64,000 bases of DNA from Cupriavidus basilensis (GCF_008801925.2 NZ_CP062804.1:2480001-2544000); one strand, 5' to 3'; shown: positions 43,050-51,354, counted from the first letter of the stretch. Notes: generated from the sequence alone by a model not told the origin. Translations and numbers: made by a program.

Positions 43050-46037
43050 ATGTCCAGATATCTTAATTTCGCTGTTTTTCTGGCCGGTCTGGCCGCGGTG
43101 TGCTGGATCGGTGTCGGCTACGCCGGATCGAACACCCTGGCGCTGGCTGTCACCATGCTGATCGGCGCCTGCTATGTGGCAGGCGCACTCGAGCTGCGGC
43201 GCTATCACCAGGACACGTCCACCTTGGCGCAGGCCATAGCTGGCCTGTCCGAGCCGCCGGCCAGCCTGGATGCCTGGCTGGCGCTATTGCCTGCGAGCCT
43301 GCGCAATGCGACGCGCCTGCGCATCGAAGGTGAGCGCGTGGGCTTGCCGGGTCCGTCGCTCACGCCGTATCTGGTGGGCTTGCTGGTGTTGCTGGGCATG
43401 CTGGGTACGTTCCTGGGCATGGTGGCTACCCTGAAAGGCACCGGCATGGCGCTGGAAAGCGCGACGGACTTGCAGGCCATCCGCGCCTCGCTGGCCGCGC
43501 CGGTCAAGGGCCTGGGATTTGCGTTCGGCACTTCGGTCGCGGGCGTGGCCACCTCCGCGATGCTGGGGCTGCTTTCGACGTTGTGCCGCCGCGAGCGGAC
43601 ACAAGCGGCGCAGAGGCTCGACACCAGGATCGCAACGACATTGCGCATCTACTCGCTATCCCACCAGCGCGAGGAAACCTTCAAGCTCCTGCAGCGGCAG
43701 GCCGAGGTGATGCCCACCTTGGTCGATCGGCTGCAGGCCATGATGGCGGCCATGGAACAGCAAAGCCTGGCCTTGCACGAGCGCCAGCTCGCCAGCCAGG
43801 ACGCTTTCCACGGCAAGGCCGAGGCCGCGTACACCCGCCTGGCTTCATCGGTGGAGCAATCCTTGAAGGAGAGCGTCGCCGATAGCGCCCGCGCCGCCGG
43901 TGCAGCGCTCCAGCCGGCGGTGGAGGCCACCATGGCCAGCCTCGCGCGCGGGACCGCCGCGCTGCAAGACACCGTCACGCAGGCCGTGCAGCGGCAGCTG
44001 GACGGCCTGTCGACCGGTTTCGAGGCGACCACCACCACCGTGGCCGGCATCTGGAACGATGCGCTGGCGGGGCACCAGCGATCAAGCGAAGCGCTTACCC
44101 AGGACCTGCGCGCCTCGCTCTCCCGGTTCACCGACACCTTCGAGCAACGCTCCGCAGGACTGCTGGAGGGCGTCTCCACCCGCCTGGAAGCCACGACCGG
44201 CAGCCTGTCGGCAGCCTGGAACAACGCGCTCTCCCAGCACGAACGCGTCAGCCAGAAAATGGCGGCCGACAATCAAAATGCTTTGGCGGCCGCCGCGGCG
44301 AGCCTGGAGCAGCAATCGACGGCACTCGTTCGCACGGTGGGCCAGTCGCATGCGGACCTGCAAGCGGAACTGGCTGGGCGAGACCAGCAGCGGCTGGCGG
44401 CCTGGGCCGATACGCTCGGCACGCTGGCAGCGACGCTGCGCAAGGAGTGGGAACTGACGGGCGCGCACACCGCGAGCCGGCAGCAGGAAATCTGTGACGC
44501 GCTGGCGCAGAACGTGCGCGACATTTCCGCCCAGACGCAAGCACACGCCAGCAACACCCTCGCCGAGATCGACCGGCTCGTGCAAGCCGCTTCGGCGGCC
44601 CCCAAGCTGCTGGAAAGCGTCTCCGCCCGCCTGGAAACCGCGACAAGCGGCATGTCGGAAGCGTGGCACAACGCGCTCTCCCAGCACGAACGAACCAGCG
44701 AAAAACTGGCGGGCGACAACCAACACGCCCTGGCAGCGGCCGCGGCGACATTCGAGCAGCACTCGGCGTCGCTGGTGCGCACGGTGGGCCAGTCGCATGC
44801 GGACCTGCAAGCGGAACTGGCTGCGCGCGACCAGCAGCGGCTGGCGGCCTGGACCGATACGCTCGGCACGATGGCCGCAACGCTGCGCCAGGAGTGGGAG
44901 CAGGCAGGCACGCACAACGTCAGCCGGCAGCAGGAAGTCTGCGACACGCTGGCGCAAACCGTGCGCGACATCTCGGCCCAGACGCAGGCGCACGCCAGCA
45001 ACACCGTCGCCGAGATCGACCGGCTCGTGCAAGCCGCTTCGGCGGCCCCCAAGCTGCTGGAAAGCGTCTCCGCCCGCCTGGAAACCGCGACAAGCGGCAT
45101 GTCGGAAGCGTGGAACACCGCGCTATCCCGGCACGAACGCGTCAGCGAAAAACTGGCGGGCGACAACCAGCACGCCCTGGCGGCGGCGGCGGCCACGTTC
45201 GAGCAGCACTCGGCGTCGCTGGTGCGCACCGTGGGCCAGTCGCATGCGGACCTGCAAGCGGAACTGGCTGCCCGGGACCAGCAGCGGCTGGCGGCCTGGA
45301 CCGATACGCTCGGCACGATGGCCGCAACGCTGCGCCAGGAGTGGGAGCAGGCAGGCACGCACAATGCCAGCCGGCAGCAGGAAGTCTGCGACACGCTGGC
45401 GCAAACCGCGCGCGACATCTCGGCCCAGACGCAGGCGCACGCCAGCAACACCATCGCCGAGATCGCCCGGCTCGTGCAAGCCGCTTCGGAAGCCCCGAAG
45501 GCAGCCGCCGACGTCATCGGCGAACTGCGCCAGAAGCTATCGGACAGCATGGTCCGCGACAACGCGATGCTGGAGGAGCGCGGCCGCTTGCTGCAAACGC
45601 TGGAAACCCTGCTCGATGCCGTGAACCATGCCTCCACCGAGCAGCGCACCGCCGTCGACGCGCTGGTGGGCACGACGGCGGATCTGCTGGATCGTGTTGG
45701 CACCCGCTTCACCGACAAGGTCGAGGCTGAAGCCGGAAAGCTGGAGGCTGTCGCCGCGCAGGTCACCGGCAGCGCCGTCGAGGTGGCAAGCCTGGGCGAA
45801 GCCTTCGGCATGGCGGTGCAGCTGTTCGGCGAGTCGAACGACAAGCTGGTGGCTCACCTGCAGCGCATCGAAGCCGCGCTGGACAAGTCCGCCGCGCGTA
45901 GCGACGAACAGCTTGCCTACTACGTCGCACAGGCCCGGGAAGTCATCGACCTGAGCATGCTGTCGCAGAAGCAGATCGTCGAAAACCTGCAACATCTCGC
46001 AGGACAGCGGGCGCCCGCCAGCGCTGAAGCGGCATGA
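43050..46037 (+). CDS. MotA/ExbB/ZorA-like membrane protein with long DUF802 repeat tail
   Basis: 995 residues. Four predicted membrane helices: ~5-25, 29-47, 106-128 and 153-177. Helices 3 and 4 (YLVGLLVLLGMLGTFLGMVA, LGFAFGTSVAGVATSAMLGL) follow the MotA/TolQ/ExbB pattern with small residues and Thr lining the channel. From ~180 to 995 comes a cytoplasmic, mostly helical/coiled-coil tail rich in Ala, Gln, Glu. Residues 371-817 are three tandem copies of a 149-residue unit, preceded by a decayed partial copy (~320-370), and the tail ends DEQLAYYVAQAREVIDLSML, typical of DUF802. The next gene overlaps by ATGA and encodes a MotB/OmpA partner. Overall design equals ZorA of the Zorya defence system (channel plus long tail), but tail sequence and neighbours differ. 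Confidence 0.85.
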   Translation: MSRYLNFAVFLAGLAAVCWIGVGYAGSNTLALAVTMLIGACYVAGALELRRYHQDTSTLAQAIAGLSEPPASLDAWLALLPASLRNATRLRIEGERVGLPGPSLTPYLVGLLVLLGMLGTFLGMVATLKGTGMALESATDLQAIRASLAAPVKGLGFAFGTSVAGVATSAMLGLLSTLCRRERTQAAQRLDTRIATTLRIYSLSHQREETFKLLQRQAEVMPTLVDRLQAMMAAMEQQSLALHERQLASQDAFHGKAEAAYTRLASSVEQSLKESVADSARAAGAALQPAVEATMASLARGTAALQDTVTQAVQRQLDGLSTGFEATTTTVAGIWNDALAGHQRSSEALTQDLRASLSRFTDTFEQRSAGLLEGVSTRLEATTGSLSAAWNNALSQHERVSQKMAADNQNALAAAAASLEQQSTALVRTVGQSHADLQAELAGRDQQRLAAWADTLGTLAATLRKEWELTGAHTASRQQEICDALAQNVRDISAQTQAHASNTLAEIDRLVQAASAAPKLLESVSARLETATSGMSEAWHNALSQHERTSEKLAGDNQHALAAAAATFEQHSASLVRTVGQSHADLQAELAARDQQRLAAWTDTLGTMAATLRQEWEQAGTHNVSRQQEVCDTLAQTVRDISAQTQAHASNTVAEIDRLVQAASAAPKLLESVSARLETATSGMSEAWNTALSRHERVSEKLAGDNQHALAAAAATFEQHSASLVRTVGQSHADLQAELAARDQQRLAAWTDTLGTMAATLRQEWEQAGTHNASRQQEVCDTLAQTARDISAQTQAHASNTIAEIARLVQAASEAPKAAADVIGELRQKLSDSMVRDNAMLEERGRLLQTLETLLDAVNHASTEQRTAVDALVGTTADLLDRVGTRFTDKVEAEAGKLEAVAAQVTGSAVEVASLGEAFGMAVQLFGESNDKLVAHLQRIEAALDKSAARSDEQLAYYVAQAREVIDLSMLSQKQIVENLQHLAGQRAPASAEAA
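44160..45500 (+). repeat. three tandem 447-bp in-frame repeats within the DUF802 gene
   Basis: Units 44160-44606, 44607-45053 and 45054-45500; each codes 149 residues starting LLE(S/G)VS(A/T)RLE and ending LVQAAS(A/E)APK. Copies 2 and 3 are almost identical at base level, copy 1 more diverged, which suggests recent duplication or gene conversion between 2 and 3. Period of 447 keeps the frame. Confidence 0.92.
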
Positions 46038-46681
46038 GCGAGGAGATCGACGCCGGCGTGGAGCCGACCGTGCCGATCTGGGCCGTCTTCGGCGACCTGA
46101 TGTCGGTACTGCTGGGCGCCTTTGTGCTGATCCTGGTGAGCGTCATCGGCGTGCAGCTGGAACTCTCGACCAGGCTGGAGGAGGAGGTCAAGCAGCGGCA
46201 GGTGGAGAAGCATCGCCGCGAGGCCCTTGAGCAAGCGCTGGCTGGCCCGCTGGCTGCGGGCCGGGTGACGCTGGTCAACGGGCGCATCGGCATCAAGGGC
46301 AGCGTGTTGTTTGCCCTCAACTCCGATCAATTGCAGCCCGAAGGCCGGGAGGTGTTGAAGAGCCTGGCCGCGCCGCTGTCCGCGTACCTCCAGGCCCGCG
46401 AGGAGATCCTGATGGTGAGCGGATTCACCGACGACCGCCAAGTGCGCGAGGCCAACCGCCGCTTTGCCGACAACTGGGAGCTGTCGGCCCAGCGCGCGCT
46501 GACGGTAACCCGCGCGTTGATCGATGAAGGCGTCCCGCCCTCCTCGGTGTTTGCGGCCGCCTTCGGCGCCGAGCAGCCCGTGACCTCGAACGCCAACGAC
46601 GAGGGACGGGCCAAGAACCGGCGCGTGGAAATCGCGCCAATCCCAAGGCCGTCCAACGAAACGGGGAAGCCGCGTGAGTAG
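46034..46681 (+). CDS. OmpA/MotB/ZorB-like peptidoglycan-binding stator protein
   Basis: 215 residues; start overlaps the DUF802 stop (ATGA). One N-terminal membrane helix (PIWAVFGDLMSVLLGAFVLI) carries Asp21 where MotB/ZorB/ExbD place the proton-accepting Asp. A short helical linker is followed by an OmpA domain: ALNSDQLQPEGREVL, SGFTDDRQVREANRRFADNW, LSAQRALTVTRALIDEGV, and the peptidoglycan-binding end NDEGRAKNRRVEI. It would anchor the DUF802 channel to the cell wall and supply the ion path. Stop overlaps the next start. Confidence 0.9.
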   Translation: MSEEIDAGVEPTVPIWAVFGDLMSVLLGAFVLILVSVIGVQLELSTRLEEEVKQRQVEKHRREALEQALAGPLAAGRVTLVNGRIGIKGSVLFALNSDQLQPEGREVLKSLAAPLSAYLQAREEILMVSGFTDDRQVREANRRFADNWELSAQRALTVTRALIDEGVPPSSVFAAAFGAEQPVTSNANDEGRAKNRRVEIAPIPRPSNETGKPRE

Positions 46682-47375
46682 TGGCGATATTGGTGGCGAT
46701 ATTGGTGGCGAGATTGGTAGCAACATCCGCGATGCCCTTGCCACGCTCGACGCTTGGCGCGCACGTGGTGCTGATCGCCTGAATCCTGTCCGCTTTCGCT
46801 TCATCGAGGCGCTGGCCCGGCGCGCGGCCGCACACAGCGGTAATGCGCGACACATCCTGGACGCCAGGCTGGCCAAACTGCTCGAGGCCTATGCCGGCGA
46901 TCTGGAAAGCGCCGATTGCAAAGACCGCAAGGACGGCAAGGACAGCGGCACAGCATTGCCATGCGCTCCCCCTCGCGGGCCGCTGGCCGGACTGGTCAAC
47001 TACATGGCCATCCGGACGCCGTCGGATCGCGGCGCTCCCGCAGCGATCGCAGGCGTGCCCCGGCGCGCATCCTTACCGGACATGGAGGTGCTCGACTACT
47101 TCCGGGAGACCTGGTCCAGGGTCAGCACCGATCGACGGTTGCGGCAGTCGCTGGAGCAAGTGCCCGACAATGCCGGCCCGCTCAATTCGAGCCGCCTCGT
47201 GCATCGCTCGCTCTCGCTGATGCGCGAACTGTCGCCTGAATATCTCCACCAGTTCTTGTCGTACGTTGATGCCTTGTCGTGGATGGAGCAGATGAACGGC
47301 GGCAGTGTCATGGCGGGTAAAGACGCGCCGCGCGCAGGGAGCATCAAGCCGAGCGCGCGCGGCAGGCCACGCTAG
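46674..47375 (+). CDS. DUF2894 family protein, last gene of the motor-like operon
   Basis: 233 residues from GTG 46674, overlapping the previous stop by eight bases. No signal or membrane helix. Helical N-terminus (ALATLDAWRARGADRLNPVR, FRFIEALARRAA), a polar low-complexity middle, then the conserved C-terminal block MEVLDYFRETWSRVSTDRRL followed by LNSSRLVHRSLSLMRELSPE and YLHQFLSYVDALSWMEQM. This is DUF2894, function unknown. The first codons contain three copies of a 12-base unit. Likely a cytoplasmic partner of the motor complex. Confidence 0.8.
   Translation: MSSGDIGGDIGGEIGSNIRDALATLDAWRARGADRLNPVRFRFIEALARRAAAHSGNARHILDARLAKLLEAYAGDLESADCKDRKDGKDSGTALPCAPPRGPLAGLVNYMAIRTPSDRGAPAAIAGVPRRASLPDMEVLDYFRETWSRVSTDRRLRQSLEQVPDNAGPLNSSRLVHRSLSLMRELSPEYLHQFLSYVDALSWMEQMNGGSVMAGKDAPRAGSIKPSARGRPR
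46683..46718 (+). repeat. 12-bp tandem repeat at the DUF2894 start
   Basis: GGCGATATTGGT twice, then GGCGAGATTGGT; encodes GDIG-GDIG-GEIG. It lies directly after the overlapping start and is prone to in-frame length change. Confidence 0.8.
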
Positions 47376-47396
47376 CGCGGTTTGGAGGACGGCGGG

Positions 47397-47816
47397 TCAA
47401 TATCGGCTTAGTTCGTCCCGGCGAGCCGTACGATGCCACGCCACCGGCGCGAGGAGCAGCACCGCCAGAAGGAACGCCACCTGCGAAAGATAGAACGGCT
47501 CGAGCCATTGCCGATTCAATGCGACGTAAAACGTGTTGTGGACGACATCGACAATGATGATTGCCGCGGTGAGAGCAATGCCCACCCTTGGTTTGATGAA
47601 AAGAAGCAGTGCCGCCAAGGGATCGGCAAATGTCAGCGCTCCCCAGAACACCCGGCTGGCCCAGTACGCGCCATGCCCATAGCCGTAGTCCCAGAGAAAG
47701 CCATGTTGAAAATCTGCCCGCACGTGATTGGCTGTCGCGACCAGAAGACAGCAGGCAAATAGAAAACGGATGGAGAATGAAACGCTTGGCATGGCTTGAT
47801 CTGTCTGCTTGGTCAT
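47397..47816 (-). CDS. hypothetical membrane protein (four helices)
   Basis: 139 residues from ATG 47816, coupled to the gene before it by ATGA overlap. Four hydrophobic helices: FSIRFLFACCLLVATANHV, the VFWGALTFADPLAALLLF stretch, VGIALTAAIIIVDVVHNTFY, and LSQVAFLLAVLLLAPVAW. Family not recognised. Converges with the DUF2894 operon. Confidence 0.65.
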   Translation of the reverse strand: MTKQTDQAMPSVSFSIRFLFACCLLVATANHVRADFQHGFLWDYGYGHGAYWASRVFWGALTFADPLAALLLFIKPRVGIALTAAIIIVDVVHNTFYVALNRQWLEPFYLSQVAFLLAVLLLAPVAWHRTARRDELSRY

Positions 47817-48169
47817 CTATCTAGTCTTTGCCCGTGGCGATTGGCGGCGGTTGGCGGCGATTGGCGGCACTTCGCAAGCCTGCGCCGCGTGAAAAGCGTT
47901 GCCAGCATGCCGATCAGATAGCCACTGCCGGTGGCCACGCTGATGAATAAAACCAGAAGGCCCGAGTACGGCCGCCCCCAGATGGTCGCAGCGGCAAATG
48001 CTGCGCTTGCCATGCTGGCAGGCAAGACCACGCGCCATATTACCGAGCGCAGCCGCACGCTCCCGACGGTTGCGGAGATGCCCCCCACAAGCAGGCCGAG
48101 GCCAAACGCGATGTCTTCGATGTCTACTCTCCGTTGAGTGTGTGGCTGATGCGTTCGCGGTGGCGCCAC
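47813..48169 (-). CDS. hypothetical membrane protein
   Basis: 118 residues from GTG 48169. Three hydrophobic segments (IAFGLGLLVGGISATVG, VVLPASMASAAFAAATI, GLLVLFISVATGSGYLIGML) and a basic C-terminus (FTRRRLAKCRQS). The 3' end includes an imperfect 9-base tandem (GGCGATTGG-like). Family unknown; overlaps the downstream membrane protein start. Confidence 0.5.
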   Translation of the reverse strand: MAPPRTHQPHTQRRVDIEDIAFGLGLLVGGISATVGSVRLRSVIWRVVLPASMASAAFAAATIWGRPYSGLLVLFISVATGSGYLIGMLATLFTRRRLAKCRQSPPTAANRHGQRLDR

Positions 48170-48263
48170 TGTCGCGCGGCCAGTTTACAGGCCGCAATCA
48201 CAGCTGTCGCCTTCCGCATCAAGATCGGAGTTCGCCTGGACGGCGCCAGGAAGCTCGGCTCGC

Positions 48264-48875
48264 TCACCGCAACGATGTCGGCTCCCGTTGCGTGAGAACG
48301 CGGTCGATCAGCCCCCATTCCAGCGCTTGCTCCGATGTCATGTAGCGGTCTCTGTCAAGGGTGCGCTCGACCTCCTCGTAGGTGCGCCCGCAATGTTCGG
48401 CATAGAGCCGGGTGACACGCTGCTTGGTCCGCTGCATCTCCTCGGCATGGATGAGGAAATCCGACGCCTGCCCTTGAAAACCGCCCAGCGGCTGATGAAC
48501 GTGCAGACTCGCATTGGGGAGCGCCGCCCGTTCGCCTGGCTCACCCGCCATCAGCAGAAACGAGCCCATGGAACGCGCGGTACCCATGCACAGCGTATGC
48601 ACCGGCGCTTTGATGTATCGCATGGTGTCGTACATGGCAAGGCCGCTGGTAATGACCCCGCCGGGCGAATTGATGTAGAGATGGATGGGCTTCGCTGGAT
48701 TCTCGGCTTCCAGGAACAGGAGCTGTGCACAGACCAATGCGGATACCGCATCGTTGACCTCACCGTTCAGGAAGACAATCCGCTCTCGCAGAAGCCGCGA
48801 ATAGATGTCGAAGGACCGTTCTCCCCGGCTGGATTGCTCAACGACCGTAGGGACGAGTTGCATCATTTCGCGCAT
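48264..48875 (-). CDS. clpP: ATP-dependent Clp protease proteolytic subunit paralogue
   Basis: 203 residues. Complete ClpP core: [20 protein letters not shown], then [20 protein letters not shown] with Ser102, [17 protein letters not shown] with His127, and Asp176 in [18 protein letters not shown], equal to E. coli Ser97/His122/Asp171. The elbow reads GTARSMG instead of the usual GQAASMG. It forms tetradecameric rings with a ClpX or ClpA partner. No clpX or tig is adjacent, so this is a second copy, unlike the canonical tig-clpP-clpX cluster. Confidence 0.93.
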   Translation of the reverse strand: MREMMQLVPTVVEQSSRGERSFDIYSRLLRERIVFLNGEVNDAVSALVCAQLLFLEAENPAKPIHLYINSPGGVITSGLAMYDTMRYIKAPVHTLCMGTARSMGSFLLMAGEPGERAALPNASLHVHQPLGGFQGQASDFLIHAEEMQRTKQRVTRLYAEHCGRTYEEVERTLDRDRYMTSEQALEWGLIDRVLTQREPTSLR

Positions 48876-48920
48876 TGGCGAACTCCTGTATTCCAGATTA
48901 GCGGTTGTTGGCGCGAGGCG

Positions 48921-49280
48921 TCAGGCGGCGCGCATGAGGTAGGGCCAGCCGTCGTTCGCGGCCGTCTGCGCGTGGCGCTCTAGCCGAGCGTCTTCCAGCA
49001 CGTGGATGATGCTAAGCACGGTGCCGCCAACGGCATTGGGCCTGAGCCGAAACGTCACTGTGCTTTCAAGGAAAGGCGCCTCTTCGTCCCGCATCCTGTA
49101 GCGAATTTCCTCGTCCGGCGTCGAAGAAACCGGCTCGGCATCGGCCAATGCGCCCTGAGGCAGCCATTTCTCGCGAAACGCGGGGATGCTGATTGCCCGC
49201 CAGACTTTCTCGGGCGGCGCGTCGAGTTCGTATTCGAGCACCAGATCCTTCATCTGCCCTTCCGATTGCATGTCGTTCAT
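48921..49280 (-). CDS. SRPBCC (AHSA1-like) protein
   Basis: 119 residues. Starts with the fold's first strand (LVLEYELDAPPEKVWRAISI), then FREKWLPQG, and ESTVTFRLRPNAVGGTVLSI. Typical Aha1/START-like hydrophobic pocket protein, no catalytic residues. Translationally coupled (ATGA) to the ArsR gene before it, a common pair in proteobacteria. Confidence 0.85.
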   Translation of the reverse strand: MNDMQSEGQMKDLVLEYELDAPPEKVWRAISIPAFREKWLPQGALADAEPVSSTPDEEIRYRMRDEEAPFLESTVTFRLRPNAVGGTVLSIIHVLEDARLERHAQTAANDGWPYLMRAA

Positions 49281-49591
49281 TGGTCCATGTCCTTCAGCAA
49301 AGCCTTCAACGTGTCGACGCGCGCCGGCCAGTAGGCGCGATACTTCGCCAGCCAGCCGGCGATGAGCGCCAAGCCCTCCGGGTTGACCTCGTAATTCACG
49401 AAACGGCCTTGCCGCTCTTCACGCACCAGCCTGGCGTTGCGCAGAACCGAAAGGTGCTGGGACATGGCCGACTGGCTGATCTCCATGCCTTGCCGCAAGG
49501 CACTGGCGTTCATGCTGCCAGTCGCCAGCTTCTCGAAGATCGTGCGGCGGGTCGGATCGGCCAGCGCCTTGAAGATGTCGTTTTCAATCAT
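49277..49591 (-). CDS. ArsR family transcriptional regulator
   Basis: 104 residues. Winged HTH: KALADPTRRTIFEKLATG, ISQSAMSQHLSVLRNARLV, REERQGRFVNYEVNPEG. No cysteine pair for metals; it belongs to the SdpR-like ArsR set that accompanies SRPBCC proteins. First gene of the pair. Confidence 0.9.
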   Translation of the reverse strand: MIENDIFKALADPTRRTIFEKLATGSMNASALRQGMEISQSAMSQHLSVLRNARLVREERQGRFVNYEVNPEGLALIAGWLAKYRAYWPARVDTLKALLKDMDQ

Positions 49592-49800
49592 GACAATACA
49601 TTAGCGTATACTTATCTGAATCACAAGCAGTCGAAGGTTGATGCGCGGTGTTTCTCCCGCAGCCCTCGACGCGAGTGGCCGCACGTTCAGCCTTGGCCGG
49701 TTGATTCTGCTTACTATGAGAAATAGTCACCGTGGCTGGCTGCATCGCCGGACGAATGCCTTGGCGGTGCCCCAGCCAGCACGCCTGGCGACAGGAGGTG

Positions 49801-49975
49801 AACATCATTTCGGGCGGCGGCACCGGCCACGCACCTGCCCACGGGGGTTACGCAGGCAGCGGCATGCTGACTGCTGCCGTTGCCGGGCCGGTCTTCATTC
49901 ATAAGGTCGCGGGTGCCGCGGCCGAAGCCGGTCTATCGCTCGTGGAAGTCATGGCCGAGGCTCACCAGCCAGCCG
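49801..49975 (+). pseudogene. dihydroxyacetone kinase (DhaK) remnant
   Basis: The frame encodes IISGGGTGHAPAHGGYAGSG then MLTAAVAGPVF, the start of DhaK, directly joined to IHKVAGAAAEAGLSLVEVMA, which normally lies about 100 residues later. The active-site middle is missing and the flanks (49740-49800, after 49975) are degraded. An in-frame internal deletion of a once full-length gene. Confidence 0.8.
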
Positions 49976-50000
49976 CGGGCTGGTCACGGTGTTTTTTTTT
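49964..50000 (+). terminator. candidate terminator after the DhaK remnant
   Basis: Stem ACCAGCC/GGCTGGT around a seven-base loop, then a run of nine T residues after a short CACGGTG spacer. The spacer between stem and T-run is longer than ideal. Confidence 0.4.
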
Positions 50001-50076
50001 GCCTTTCGCCTGTCGCACCTCATGAACGACACCGGGCCCGATTCGCCTTGCCACCACGCAAAGCGCGAACCAGTTC

Positions 50077-50937
50077 TCAGATAGCGTTAAGCGGAATCTT
50101 CAGGTAACGAATACCGTTCGCGTCGGCGGGCGGCAACTCCCCGGCGCGGATATTGACTTGCACCGCAGGCAGAATCAGTGTCGGCATCGCCAGCGTTGCA
50201 TCGCGCGCCTGGCGCATGGCGACGAACTGTTCCTCGCTCACGCCATCGTGCACGTGGATGTTGCCTTCACGCTGTGCGCTGACGGTCGTTTCCCATGTGG
50301 GTCCGCGGCCCTCGGGCGGATAGTCGTGACACATGAAGAGGCGGGTATCGCCTGGCAGGTCCAGCAGCTTGCGGATGGAGCGGTACAACGCGTGTGCATT
50401 ACCACCGGGAAAGTCGCAGCGGGCCGTGCCGACGTCGGGCATAAATAACGTGTCGCCGACGAAGACTGCATCCCCGATCTGATATGCCAGGTCAGCAGGT
50501 GTATGGCCTGGCACATGCAGCGCCTTGCCCGTCAGGCCGCCAATGGCGAATTCCTCGTTCTGCGCGAAGAGGTGGTCGAATTGCGAGCCATCGAGCCGGA
50601 ACTCCGGCTCCAGGTTGAACAGCTTTTTAAACACGCCCTGCACGCTGCGGATGTGTTGGCCGATCGCAATCTTGCCACCCACCCGACTCCGGAGATAAGG
50701 CGCGGCCGACAAGTGGTCAGCGTGCGCATGCGTTTCCAGAATCCACTCGACCTGCAGTGCATGCTCACGCACGAAGGTGATGACCTTGTCGGCACTCGCC
50801 GTCGAGGTCCGCCCCGCTTTGGGGTCATAGTCCAGGACGGAGTCGATGATGGCGCACTCTGGACGCCCCGCCTGATAGACCACGTAGGTTACGGTCCAGG
50901 TCGCCGGGTCGAAGAACGGTTGAATGGTCGCTTGCAT
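50077..50937 (-). CDS. MBL-fold metallo-hydrolase (persulfide dioxygenase/Blh-like)
   Basis: 286 residues. Metallo-beta-lactamase fold with iron/zinc site THAHADHLSAA, then HVPGHTPADLAYQIGDAVFV and LFMCHDYPPEGR, as in ETHE1/Blh persulfide dioxygenases. Starts MQATIQPFFDPATWTVTYVV. Divergent from the BigR-like sensor; in other bacteria Blh is repressed by BigR and oxidises persulfides (glutathione persulfide to sulfite). Cytoplasmic. Confidence 0.9.
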   Translation of the reverse strand: MQATIQPFFDPATWTVTYVVYQAGRPECAIIDSVLDYDPKAGRTSTASADKVITFVREHALQVEWILETHAHADHLSAAPYLRSRVGGKIAIGQHIRSVQGVFKKLFNLEPEFRLDGSQFDHLFAQNEEFAIGGLTGKALHVPGHTPADLAYQIGDAVFVGDTLFMPDVGTARCDFPGGNAHALYRSIRKLLDLPGDTRLFMCHDYPPEGRGPTWETTVSAQREGNIHVHDGVSEEQFVAMRQARDATLAMPTLILPAVQVNIRAGELPPADANGIRYLKIPLNAI

Positions 50938-51021
50938 GCGGGCCTCCTTGGATGCAACACATTCTATTCACAGACATTTTATTTTTCAATATAATATCAA
51001 TATCTAAATTGAGGACAACCC
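50938..51021. promoter_or_regulatory. AT-rich divergent promoter, probable BigR operator
   Basis: The 84 bases between the metallo-hydrolase and the sensor are strikingly AT-rich (TTTTATTTTTCAATATAATA), with ATATTGA/TCAATAT matches. BigR-type repressors bind AT-rich dyads at such divergent starts; exact site not resolved. Confidence 0.55.
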
Positions 51022-51345
51022 ATGAGCGAGTCCCATCCCGCCATCGACCTTGACACCATGCAAGCTGCCGCAGCGCAAGCCTGTGCGCTGCTCAAGGTGC
51101 TCGCAAACCAAGACCGGCTGCTGCTGATGTGCCAGTTGTCCCAGGGCGAGTTGTCCGTGGGCGAACTGGAAGAGCGGCTCGGCATCCGGCAGCCAACGCT
51201 CTCCCAGCAGTTGGCCGTGCTCCGTGAAAACGGTCTGGTGACAACGCGCCGCGAGGGGAAGAGCATCTTCTATTCCATCGCGAGCCAGGAGGCGCTTGCC
51301 GTGATGGCCGTGTTGTATTCGCAGTTTTGCGCCAACACCAGGTAG
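51022..51345 (+). CDS. BigR/SqrR-like ArsR-family sulfide-responsive repressor
   Basis: 107 residues. ArsR winged HTH (LKVLANQDRLLLMCQLSQGE, IRQPTLSQQLAVLREN, REGKSIFYSI). Cys37 and Cys103 are 66 residues apart, the spacing of the redox pair Cys42/Cys108 of Xylella BigR that forms a di- or polysulfide bond on sulfide exposure; a third Cys is at 21. It is divergent from the metallo-hydrolase and 9 bases before the YeeE genes. Confidence 0.9.
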   Translation: MSESHPAIDLDTMQAAAAQACALLKVLANQDRLLLMCQLSQGELSVGELEERLGIRQPTLSQQLAVLRENGLVTTRREGKSIFYSIASQEALAVMAVLYSQFCANTR

Positions 51346-51354
51346 AGGGCCTAT

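Noticed and set aside
44082..45844. Long minus-strand open frames (up to 523 codons) opposite the DUF802 repeats
   Set aside because: They mirror the tandem repeat and the strong codon bias of the plus-strand gene; their translations are Cys/Ser/Arg-rich without any domain. Antisense shadows.
47838..47870. GGCGATTGGCGGCGGTTGG-like short tandem as CRISPR or VNTR element
   Set aside because: Too short and irregular, lies inside the end of a membrane-protein frame; no spacers.
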